From Gimesia sp. (lineage in GTDB: Bacteria > Planctomycetota > Planctomycetia > Planctomycetales > Planctomycetaceae), in assembly GCF_040219335.1 (NCBI RefSeq), contig NZ_JAVJSQ010000030.1, positions 1 to 50,518 on the forward strand: a DNA stretch of 50,518 nt, in the 5' to 3' direction. Of the stretch, positions 37,718-44,869 are shown piece after piece (within the stretch, counting starts at the first letter, position 1; each line of letters opens with the position of its first letter). Under the pieces are notes generated by a model that saw only the letters and a program-made list of their open reading frames with translations, did not search any database and was not told the origin of the DNA. Position numbers and translations under genes: made by a program.

Positions 37718-37954
37718 GGGACGGGTATCCTCAGAAGGTTCTCAAAGTGGTGTGGGGAAAACATATGCAACCTTCATTATGCGAAACTCAAGACAAGACA
37801 CAATCCTCTTCTTCTTCGTCCGGTTTTATTTTGTAAAGATTCTTAGTAATGTTTAAGATAGCTTTACAGGCGGCTCCTGCGCTGCAGACTGCCGCCTGCT
37901 TTCAAGCTGCTCGTTATTCCTCGCCATAGATTCATTCGACCAAAGGATCATCAC

Positions 37955-39436
37955 GTGAAAGCTCTGTTGAATCTGCTCGCCCTGATCTGTCTGCTGTCTG
38001 GACTTTTCTCCAATCCTCTGTCTGCTGCGGAGTCCAACCGGAAGCCCAACTTCATCGTCATCTTTTGCGACAACCTGGGCTACGGCGATATCGAACCTTT
38101 CGGCTCGACCGTCAATCGGACTCCCTGCTTAAACCGCATGGCACGCGAAGGACGCAAATTCACACACTTCTGTGTGACCGCAGGTGTCTGCACTCCTTCA
38201 CGGGCCTCCATTATGACCGGCTGTTACTCACAGCGGGTCGGCATGCACTGGAATCCCCGCGACGGACAGGTACTGCGCCCGATCTCTCCCTATGGTCTGA
38301 ATCCTGAAGAAGTCACAGTTGCCGAAGTCCTGAAGCAGAAAGGCTACAAGACCGGCATGATCGGGAAATGGCACCTCGGAGATCAGCCCCCTTTTCTCCC
38401 CACCAAACAGGGCTTCGATTATTTCTATGGCATTCCCTACAGCGATGACATGACCCAGGCCGTCGGACAGCGACTCGGCGATCGCCTGGATGGCAAAAAC
38501 TGGCCTCCCCTGCCCGTCATGCTGAACGATACCGTCATCAGAGCGGGCGTCGATCGTAATCTGCTCACCAAAGACTACACCGAAAAAGCGGTCGAGTTTA
38601 TTGAACAAAACAAAGACGAGCCCTTCTTCCTCTATTTCCCACAGGCCATGCCCGGCAGTACCAGCAAACCGTTCGCCAGTGATGCCTTCCGGGGCAAAAG
38701 TAAAAATGGCCCCTGGGGAGACAGCATCGAAGAACTCGACTGGTCGACCGGACAACTGCTCGACAAACTCGTAGAGCTGGGCATTGATGACAACACGCTC
38801 GTCGTCTGGACATCAGACAATGGCTCTCCCATGGCCCGGGACATGAACAGCACCGAACGGGGAACCAACAAACCACTGCACGGTCGCGGCTACACTACTT
38901 CGGAAGGAGCCTTCCGCGTCCCCACCATCATGTGGTGGCCGGGCCGCGTTCCCGCCGACACCGTCTGTACCGAACTGGCAACCACCATGGACCTGCTCCC
39001 CACCTTCGCCGACCTGGCGGGCGCCAAAGTACCCACCGATCGCATCATCGACGGACACGATATCCAACCACTGATCTTTGGCAAAGAGGGTGCGAAAAGC
39101 CCCTACGATGTCTTCTACTATTACGCGATGGATCAGTTACAGGCCGTTCGCAAAGGTCCCTGGAAACTGTTTGTGCCACTCAAAGAATTCAGTCGGCACC
39201 CGCACTTCAAAAAAGGAGAAGGCTCTCAGCCGCTCCTGTTTAACGTAGTCACCGATATCAGCTGCGAGCACAATGTTGCCGACCAGCATCCGGAGATCGT
39301 CAAAGAACTGCAGGCCCTCGCCGAAAAGGGACGTGCCGATCTGGGAGGCACCAATCGCCCCGGTGCCAACCAGCGCAAAGCGGCGCACATTGAAAATCCG
39401 GTACCCCCGACCCTCAAAACAACATCCACGAAATAA
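37955..39436 (+). CDS. Secreted type I sulfatase
   Basis: 493 aa. The signal peptide ends near residue 25 (NPLSAAES). The metal motif reads FCDNLGYGDIEPFG (Asp39-Asn40), and the formylglycine motif CTPSR at Cys79 is canonical, followed by ASIMTGCYSQR. GKWHLGDQPPFLPT and WTSDNGSPM carry further active-site residues. The start is GTG with AAAGGA upstream. It is divergent from the Nramp-like/sulfatase operon across 237 bp and is followed 2 bp later by a rhodanese gene, probably on the same transcript. Likely substrate is a sulfated glycan. Confidence 0.93.
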   Translation: MKALLNLLALICLLSGLFSNPLSAAESNRKPNFIVIFCDNLGYGDIEPFGSTVNRTPCLNRMAREGRKFTHFCVTAGVCTPSRASIMTGCYSQRVGMHWNPRDGQVLRPISPYGLNPEEVTVAEVLKQKGYKTGMIGKWHLGDQPPFLPTKQGFDYFYGIPYSDDMTQAVGQRLGDRLDGKNWPPLPVMLNDTVIRAGVDRNLLTKDYTEKAVEFIEQNKDEPFFLYFPQAMPGSTSKPFASDAFRGKSKNGPWGDSIEELDWSTGQLLDKLVELGIDDNTLVVWTSDNGSPMARDMNSTERGTNKPLHGRGYTTSEGAFRVPTIMWWPGRVPADTVCTELATTMDLLPTFADLAGAKVPTDRIIDGHDIQPLIFGKEGAKSPYDVFYYYAMDQLQAVRKGPWKLFVPLKEFSRHPHFKKGEGSQPLLFNVVTDISCEHNVADQHPEIVKELQALAEKGRADLGGTNRPGANQRKAAHIENPVPPTLKTTSTK

Positions 39437-39438
39437 TC

Positions 39439-39816
39439 ATGATTCCAAACAGAGTTTCGGACTCAACCAGCATACGAAAGAATTCCATGCATTCACTGGA
39501 AACCGACTGCCGGACCGTTAAGCAGAAACTGGATTCAGATCAAAACTTTGTTCTGCTCGACTGCCGGGAACAGAATGAATATGACCACGTCCATATCGAC
39601 GCAGCCCGCCTGCTCCCGATGAGTGAAATTCAGGAACGGATCGGAGAACTGGAAGACCTCCGTTCCGAGGAAATCATCGTCTACTGCCATCACGGCATGC
39701 GGAGTCTGCAGGTCGCCAGTTGGCTGTCACAAAATGGTTTTACGAATGTCAAAAGTATGCAGGGGGGCATCGATGCCTGGTCCTGCGAAATCGATGATAC
39801 CAAGCCGCGGTATTGA
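39439..39816 (+). CDS. Rhodanese-like sulfurtransferase
   Basis: 125 aa, single rhodanese domain: VLLDCREQNEYDHVHIDAA, then IVYCHHGMRSLQVASWL with the active-site Cys in CHHGMRS, and NVKSMQGGIDAW. Such proteins carry a persulfide on that Cys and pass sulfur to acceptors or detoxify cyanide. No signal peptide is seen, so it is cytoplasmic. An internal ATG at 39487 fits the usual family start better, and the first 16 residues may not be translated. It starts 2 bp after the sulfatase stop, so sulfur metabolism may link the two, although sulfatases release sulfate, not sulfane sulfur. Confidence 0.9.
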   Translation: MIPNRVSDSTSIRKNSMHSLETDCRTVKQKLDSDQNFVLLDCREQNEYDHVHIDAARLLPMSEIQERIGELEDLRSEEIIVYCHHGMRSLQVASWLSQNGFTNVKSMQGGIDAWSCEIDDTKPRY

Positions 39817-39906
39817 ACCTGAACATAGCCGCGGCCCGTCCGCGTTGATACAATGTGCTCTCCGTTTTTAATGCCACACCTGATGAATCCACTGTGGGAG
39901 TTTGCG

Positions 39907-41052
39907 ATGTCTTACGAACATGTCTTTTATCTGTTTCCGCTGGTCGTCGGAATGGTGCTCAGCAATACCACACAGGCCACCGCAGCCGATGAGCCCCTGG
40001 TCTTCATTTCAGCTTTCGCCCCCGGTGACGAGGGTGCCATCCATGCCTACAAATTCAATCCCGAGACAGGCGAGCTCACCCAGGTCGCACGCACCGCTGA
40101 TGTCGAGCATCCCTTCTTCCTCGCCGTGTCCCCCGACAATCGCTACCTGTACTCGATTCATGCCCCCGGTAAATTCAGCGGCAAAGACAATGAATTTGTC
40201 TCCGCCTTCGAACTGGAAGGACGCACCGGCAAACTGAAACTGCTCAATCGGCAATCATCACTGGGAACCGCTTCCTGTTACCTCGATATCGACGACACCG
40301 GTAAAGCAGTTGTAGTCGCTAACTACACGACAGGCAGTGTCGCTTCTCTCCCCGTCAAAGCCGATGGTTCGCTGGGAGAAGCAGCCACGTTCGTGCAGCA
40401 CGAGGGTTCCAGCGTGAATCCCAAGCGTCAGAAAGAACCGCACGCACACTGCAGCGTCATCAGCCCGGACCAGAAATATGTCTTCGCTGCCGATCTGGGG
40501 CTCGATAAAATCATGGCCTACAAACTGGATCCCCAGTCCGCGAAACTGACTCCCGCTCAGCAGCCGTTTGTGAGAACCATCCCCGGTGCCGGCCCGCGCC
40601 ATCTGACCTTCCATCCGAATGGAAAGCAGATGTATGTCATCAACGAACTCAAGAACTCCATCACGGAATTCGATTACGATCCCGCAAACGGCTTTCTGAT
40701 CGAAGGGCAGACCATTAATACCCTGCCCCCGGACTTCACCGATGTCAGCCACTGTGCCGACCTGAAATTCACTCCCAATGGTCGGTTCCTCTACGGGACG
40801 AATCGCGGTCATGACAGCCTGGCGGCTTACAGTGTCGACCCAGAAGGAAAATTATCGCTGATCGAAATCATCCCCAGCCTGGGCAAAGGACCGCAGAACC
40901 TGGCCATTACCGCGGACGGGAAGTATCTGCTCTGTGCGAATATGCCGGGGAATAACGTCGTGGTCTTCGCCATCGACCAACAGACCGGCAAGCTGACAGC
41001 CGTCGGCGAACCGATCTCCATCCCCAGCCCGTCCTGCATCATGATTCGTTAA
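39907..41052 (+). CDS. Exported lactonase-fold seven-bladed beta-propeller protein
   Basis: 381 aa from the ATG at 39907, chosen for GGGAG six bases upstream and the resulting signal peptide (YLFPLVVGMVLSNTTQATA). The family is the YbhE/6-phosphogluconolactonase-type propeller: YKFNPETGELTQVA, FLAVSPDNRYLYSIH, KEPHAHCSVISPDQKYVFAADLG, GAGPRHLTFHPNGKQMYVINEL, and GKGPQNLAITADGKYLLCAN. Enzymes of this fold open sugar lactones, but export to the periplasm makes a pentose-phosphate role unlikely, and a lactonase for oxidised sugars is more plausible. It would fit with a DUF1080-type sugar oxidation route in this organism; this is inference. Convergent with the 67 aa gene. Confidence 0.93.
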   Translation: MSYEHVFYLFPLVVGMVLSNTTQATAADEPLVFISAFAPGDEGAIHAYKFNPETGELTQVARTADVEHPFFLAVSPDNRYLYSIHAPGKFSGKDNEFVSAFELEGRTGKLKLLNRQSSLGTASCYLDIDDTGKAVVVANYTTGSVASLPVKADGSLGEAATFVQHEGSSVNPKRQKEPHAHCSVISPDQKYVFAADLGLDKIMAYKLDPQSAKLTPAQQPFVRTIPGAGPRHLTFHPNGKQMYVINELKNSITEFDYDPANGFLIEGQTINTLPPDFTDVSHCADLKFTPNGRFLYGTNRGHDSLAAYSVDPEGKLSLIEIIPSLGKGPQNLAITADGKYLLCANMPGNNVVVFAIDQQTGKLTAVGEPISIPSPSCIMIR

Positions 41053-41076
41053 TCCGCAACAGACGGAAAGGAAAGT

Positions 41077-41280
41077 CTACTCGGACGGCGTTTCAGCCTT
41101 GGGTGGTTCGTCTTCGCTCTCTTCAGGGTGTTTTGCATCATACTGTTCCATCAGCAGAGAAGGGCAGGTTTCTTCCTCTTCGCATTGTTTGCAAATCACC
41201 TGAATCAGGTCGGCACCACCCAGGCGCAGCTGATTTTCTTCGCAATACTTGTAGAGTGTTTTCAAATGCGTACAGACCAT
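41077..41280 (-). CDS. Small Cys-rich protein, unknown function
   Basis: 67 aa. GAGGAG lies upstream of the ATG, supporting expression. Five Cys occur at 3, 13, 30, 33 and 39 (CKQC at 30-33, then CPS), with His5, a pattern that could bind zinc or an iron-sulfur cluster. The C-terminus is acidic and rich in Glu/Pro and looks disordered. I recognise no named family. Directly upstream lies a perfect palindrome (41309-41330) that may be its operator. Confidence 0.75.
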   Translation of the reverse strand: MVCTHLKTLYKYCEENQLRLGGADLIQVICKQCEEEETCPSLLMEQYDAKHPEESEDEPPKAETPSE

Positions 41281-41308
41281 GATTGGGGCTCCTCTGTATC
41301 AAATAATC

Positions 41309-41330
41309 GTTCCCTGTGAGTACAGGGAAC
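41309..41330. promoter_or_regulatory. Perfect 9-4-9 palindrome, candidate operator
   Basis: GTTCCCTGT at 41309-41317 and ACAGGGAAC at 41322-41330 form a perfect inverted repeat around GAGT. It lies 29-50 bp before the start of the 67 aa gene and about 230 bp before the metallophosphoesterase gene. There is no T-run, so an operator for a dimeric repressor is likelier than a terminator. GTTC/GAAC half-sites occur in SOS boxes of other phyla, but spacing differs. Confidence 0.55.
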
Positions 41331-41513
41331 AGTGAATTGTGTGTGTTGTCCGATATTGTCGATTGTCTTCAGTTATCCTGCAAGAGGAAAATCGGAACAC
41401 CTGATTCTCGTCTCAGCCTGAGTTGCTTCCGCAGCAACAGTCACAGTACGATACGGAAACGGCCCCGTGGCCTTCCCCCTGTATGTTATTTAAGGTCGTT
41501 AGCGCTGCGATCC

Positions 41514-41545
41514 TCATTGAAAACCGAACTCATTGAAAACCGAAC
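41514..41545. repeat. Exact tandem duplication of a 16 bp unit before a start codon
   Basis: TCATTGAAAACCGAAC occurs twice with no gap (41514-41529, 41530-41545). It ends just before AGGACAAG, the ribosome-binding site of the gene at 41561. Confidence 0.85.
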
Positions 41546-41560
41546 CAGGACAAGTAACTC

Positions 41561-42550
41561 ATGACTCACTCCTCTGAACCCTGGACGTTTCTACATGTCA
41601 ATGACAGTCATATGGGAACCGCACGTTCCTATCGCTTCCGCCCTGCCATCAATAAACGCTGGGCGGCGATTAAACAGCAGATGTCGGAAATCGACGCCGA
41701 CCTCCTGCTCCACGGCGGCGACCTGACGCGTGACGGCGATACGCATGAATTCGAATACCAGCAGGCACGCGAAGACCTGAATACACTCCCCTTCCCGACA
41801 TTCATCATCCCCGGAAACATGGATGTCGGCAACAAACACACCGCCGTCAACGGGGTCAAACCGCGCTGGGATCCCAAAGGCCTCGGCTGGAATGACCCGG
41901 ACCTGAATATGACCGCCGAACGCCTGGACCTGTTCAGCAATTACTTTGGCCCGCTACAGTGGACCTTCATGCATAAGGAGATCCGCTTCACCGGCTTCTA
42001 TGCCGCCGTCGCAGGCACCGGCCTGCCCCATGAAGACCGCTTCTGGCGCATGCTGGAACAACTCCCCGATCTGCCTGCAGGGAAACATCATGTCGCCGTC
42101 ATGCATTACTGGCCCTTCATGGAATCCCCCGATGAACCGGACTGGGACCCAACCAAAGGCGAGGAATACGACAACTGGTATTTCTCAATCAATCCGCCAC
42201 ACAGGCAAAGGTTGTGGGAGATCCTCAAAGCAGCCAAAGTGGAGATTCTGTTCTGCGGTCACGTCCATACGGGACGCGCCGTGCAACTCATCGACGGCAT
42301 TCGCATTTACCGCACCCAGGCGGCAGGCAACACCGGACAATTGGCAGAGCGCTGGCCCGAAGCAGACACCCGCTTCGGATTTCATCGCTGCGATGTTTCA
42401 AAAGCCGGGATCGATGTCACCTTCATTCCCGGCCTCGACCAGTGCGACGAGTTCGGCACTTTCGGACCGCTGGGACATCCCCCGGTCGAAGAACGTGATT
42501 ACTCGGTCGCGGAAGAAAAACCGCCCCTGGTTCCCGACGCCCATCATTAA
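41561..42550 (+). CDS. Calcineurin-like metallophosphoesterase
   Basis: 329 aa, no signal peptide, so cytoplasmic. The five metal motifs of the superfamily are present: DSH (Asp15, His17) in HVNDSHMG, GGD (Asp54), GNMD (Asn86), a lone His in VMHYWPF, and GHVHTGR near the C-terminus. The GN-H/D motif reads GNMD rather than GNHD, a small departure, since the His that usually stabilises the leaving group is Met. The substrate could be a cyclic nucleotide, phospholipid or nucleic acid and cannot be told. AGGACAAG precedes the ATG. The reductase gene begins 21 bp after the stop, so they form a pair. Confidence 0.93.
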   Translation: MTHSSEPWTFLHVNDSHMGTARSYRFRPAINKRWAAIKQQMSEIDADLLLHGGDLTRDGDTHEFEYQQAREDLNTLPFPTFIIPGNMDVGNKHTAVNGVKPRWDPKGLGWNDPDLNMTAERLDLFSNYFGPLQWTFMHKEIRFTGFYAAVAGTGLPHEDRFWRMLEQLPDLPAGKHHVAVMHYWPFMESPDEPDWDPTKGEEYDNWYFSINPPHRQRLWEILKAAKVEILFCGHVHTGRAVQLIDGIRIYRTQAAGNTGQLAERWPEADTRFGFHRCDVSKAGIDVTFIPGLDQCDEFGTFGPLGHPPVEERDYSVAEEKPPLVPDAHH

Positions 42551-42571
42551 TTCCCGTTGAAGAGATTAACC

Positions 42572-43129
42572 ATGCACGGACGCGTCTTTATTGCAGTCAG
42601 TCTGGACGGATTCATCGCCCGTAAAGATGGCTCCCTGGACTGGCTTCCCGGCAGTGATGGTGCCGGCGATCAGCCAGCAGAAGATTTCGGTTATCAGCAA
42701 TTCATGAACGGAATCGACGTTCTCGTGATGGGCCGTCATACGTTTGAAACGGTTCTCTCCTTCGGCACCTGGTCCTACGGCGATAAACGGGTGATCGTCC
42801 TCAGCAGCCAGTCGATTAGTCTACCAGATGATCTGCCCGCCTCGGTCGAAGTCAGAAACAGTTCGCCCACGCAGCTGTTTCAGGATCTGACAGCAGAAGA
42901 TCTACACAATGCCTACATCGACGGCGGCATTACGATCCAGCGATTTCTTGCAGCCGGACTGATCGACGAGCTGATCATCACGCGCATTCCCACCTTGATT
43001 GGCGAGGGACTGCCCCTGTTCGGCAAACTCGCACAGGACATTCCGCTCCAGCATCGGGAGACGCGTTCCTTTGAAAACGGTTTCGTGCAAAGCAGATATG
43101 CAGTGCAGTCTGCAGTATCTTCAGACTGA
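42572..43129 (+). CDS. RibD-C/dihydrofolate-reductase-like NADPH reductase
   Basis: 185 aa from the ATG at 42572 with GAAGAG upstream; the frame begins five codons earlier at a TTG that is less likely. The fold is that of the RibD C-terminal/DHFR superfamily: VFIAVSLDGFIARKDGSLDW at the start, DVLVMGRHTFETVLSF for the NADPH phosphate region, AYIDGGITIQRFLAAGLIDE and ITRIPTLIGEGLPLFG. Single-domain members are often called dihydrofolate reductase family proteins; their substrate is usually unknown, and a role in riboflavin or folate synthesis is not implied here. It lies 21 bp after the metallophosphoesterase gene. Confidence 0.93.
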   Translation: MHGRVFIAVSLDGFIARKDGSLDWLPGSDGAGDQPAEDFGYQQFMNGIDVLVMGRHTFETVLSFGTWSYGDKRVIVLSSQSISLPDDLPASVEVRNSSPTQLFQDLTAEDLHNAYIDGGITIQRFLAAGLIDELIITRIPTLIGEGLPLFGKLAQDIPLQHRETRSFENGFVQSRYAVQSAVSSD

Positions 43130-43270
43130 TTGTTTTTGCGACGAAATTCCCAGGATTCCGCTTCCCGCCCGAGGCGAAATCGCAGTATACTCCACCGCAG
43201 AAGACACCCACCCCGTGTGGGAAGCCTCCCCGCTATTGCCTGCCCGTCTGATTCACGAAAGGAACAGACC

Positions 43271-43720
43271 ATGTCAACGCGAATTATTGCCTGCACTCTC
43301 ATCTGCCTGCTCTCATCCACGCTGCTTTCAGCAGCAGATAAACCCGATAAAACTGCGGTCCTGGATGCCGAACTGATGAAAGCGGTCAAAACGCTGGACG
43401 AAGCCTTTTCCAAGCGGGACAAGGAAACGATTCGCAGAATGACCGACGAGCGGCACATCTCCATCGCGCCCAGCTACCAGTTTTTCAGCCAGAAAGATCA
43501 GTTGGAGGCTCTACCCGAACTCAAGCTGAGCCTCTTCAAAGCCAGCCCGAAAAAGATCATTCACACCACTCCCAGCGCGGCCATCATCACCTACGAAGCG
43601 CAAATTGAAGGAACCTTCGAAGGTAAGCAGCTGGCCAAACATGTGCAGATTCTGGAATGCTGGATTAAACGCAAGGGAGAGTGGCTTGAAGTCTCCTACC
43701 AGGAAACGCCCATTCCCTGA
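43271..43720 (+). CDS. Secreted NTF2/DUF4440-like protein
   Basis: 149 aa from the ATG at 43271, chosen for AAGGAA upstream and a clean signal peptide (IIACTLICLLSSTLLSAAD). The mature chain has a helix-strand pattern typical of the SnoaL/DUF4440 cone fold: ELMKAVKTLDEAFSKRDKET, RRMTDERHISIAPSYQFFSQ, AAIITYEAQIEGTFEG and CWIKRKGEWLEVSYQETPIP. This fold serves as small-ligand binding or catalytic module; no catalytic residue is evident. It is followed by a convergent gene 25 bp away. Confidence 0.85.
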   Translation: MSTRIIACTLICLLSSTLLSAADKPDKTAVLDAELMKAVKTLDEAFSKRDKETIRRMTDERHISIAPSYQFFSQKDQLEALPELKLSLFKASPKKIIHTTPSAAIITYEAQIEGTFEGKQLAKHVQILECWIKRKGEWLEVSYQETPIP

Positions 43721-43745
43721 TCGAACCGGTCGCAGCGCAGGAACT

Positions 43746-44681
43746 TCAGGAATTCGCGGGTTCCTGCCCGGCCTCTTTCATCCAGGTCTGCAGCATGTCA
43801 CGCAGCATACCCAGTTCCTTCAACAATTGTCCCTGGTCTTTGTTCGCATGTTCGAAGCACCAGGGCCCCCGAAATCCGGCCTGCCAGCCAATTTCGAAAC
43901 AGCGTTTGAGATCGTACAGCGGATGCTCACCGCGGGGACCAATGGCCCGCGCCTTGAAGTCACAGGTGACTGCAATCGGAAACGTCTTCGCCAGCCCCGC
44001 GTAACGCAGTTCATCACTGTCCCAGTTCCCCGTATCGGGACAGGCAGCCACCTGATGACCAATCGCCTTGACCAGTTTGACGACTGACTCGGGATCGTTC
44101 TGCATCCAGCCATAATTCTCGACCAGCAGTTGGACGTTGCGTTCCGCACCGTAATCACACAACTCCCGGTAACTGTCGATATGAATCTGCATATCGGGAC
44201 GCTGCCTCCGAGGCAGCGGACGCGCCCACTTCAGCCCCAACTCGGAAGCCACATCGATCGACGCCTTATAGGTTTTCAACGCGTGTGCGCGGGTGGCCTG
44301 ATCGGGACTGTTCATATCCAGCTTTCCCTGGTTCATTTTCAGGTTGGTCAACACGCATCCCGCCCGATCCGCTGCATTCCGCAACTGCTCCAGATACTTG
44401 CCAGCGGTCACTGACACTGTGGACGTATTCAGATCGATGATCGTCATCCCCAGTTCCTCCCGCAGCATGCGGGGCAGATCCAGCAGAGAAATTTTTCCCT
44501 GGGCAGCCCGGGGCGAGAGATGCCCTGAAAGAGAAGAAGTCGTGATCCCCAGCGCACGCTCAAGTGCGGGAGCCGCCTTGGCTTTCTGCCCTGAATCAGC
44601 CTTGATAGACCGTTGATCCAGCAACGGAATCGCCAGGGCACCGCTGCCCGCCTGTAGAAACGCTCTTCGTGAAAACTTCAT
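43746..44681 (-). CDS. Tat-exported xylose-isomerase-like TIM-barrel protein
   Basis: 311 aa. The N-terminus MKFSRRAFLQAGSGALAIPL is a twin-arginine (Tat) signal, meaning export of a folded, probably metal-loaded protein. The rest matches the sugar phosphate isomerase/epimerase family: LGMTIIDLNTSTVSVTAG, GCVLTNLKMNQGKLD, LLVENYGWMQNDP (metal Glu), ACPDTGNWD (metal Asp), VTCDFKARAIG and WCFEHANKDQG (last metal Glu). Planctomycetes carry many exported members, possibly acting with DUF1080 and oxidoreductases on keto-sugars, though the substrate is unknown. GGAGAAG precedes the ATG. Lone gene, divergent from the redox/copper gene. Confidence 0.93.
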   Translation of the reverse strand: MKFSRRAFLQAGSGALAIPLLDQRSIKADSGQKAKAAPALERALGITTSSLSGHLSPRAAQGKISLLDLPRMLREELGMTIIDLNTSTVSVTAGKYLEQLRNAADRAGCVLTNLKMNQGKLDMNSPDQATRAHALKTYKASIDVASELGLKWARPLPRRQRPDMQIHIDSYRELCDYGAERNVQLLVENYGWMQNDPESVVKLVKAIGHQVAACPDTGNWDSDELRYAGLAKTFPIAVTCDFKARAIGPRGEHPLYDLKRCFEIGWQAGFRGPWCFEHANKDQGQLLKELGMLRDMLQTWMKEAGQEPANS

Positions 44682-44869
44682 TTTTGCTTCTCCGCTTCAG
44701 AACGCTACAATGCATGCGCGACAACTTCGATCTGCCATCGTACGCCAGTTCAAAGTCAGATGTCATCCGGAAATATTGATTTTTCTGAAACGCAGGCCAC
44801 TCCAATGAAGTATTTCCCCTGAACGGACTTCCCTCATCAGTCGACTTTCATTCGAACGAATTGCCGATC

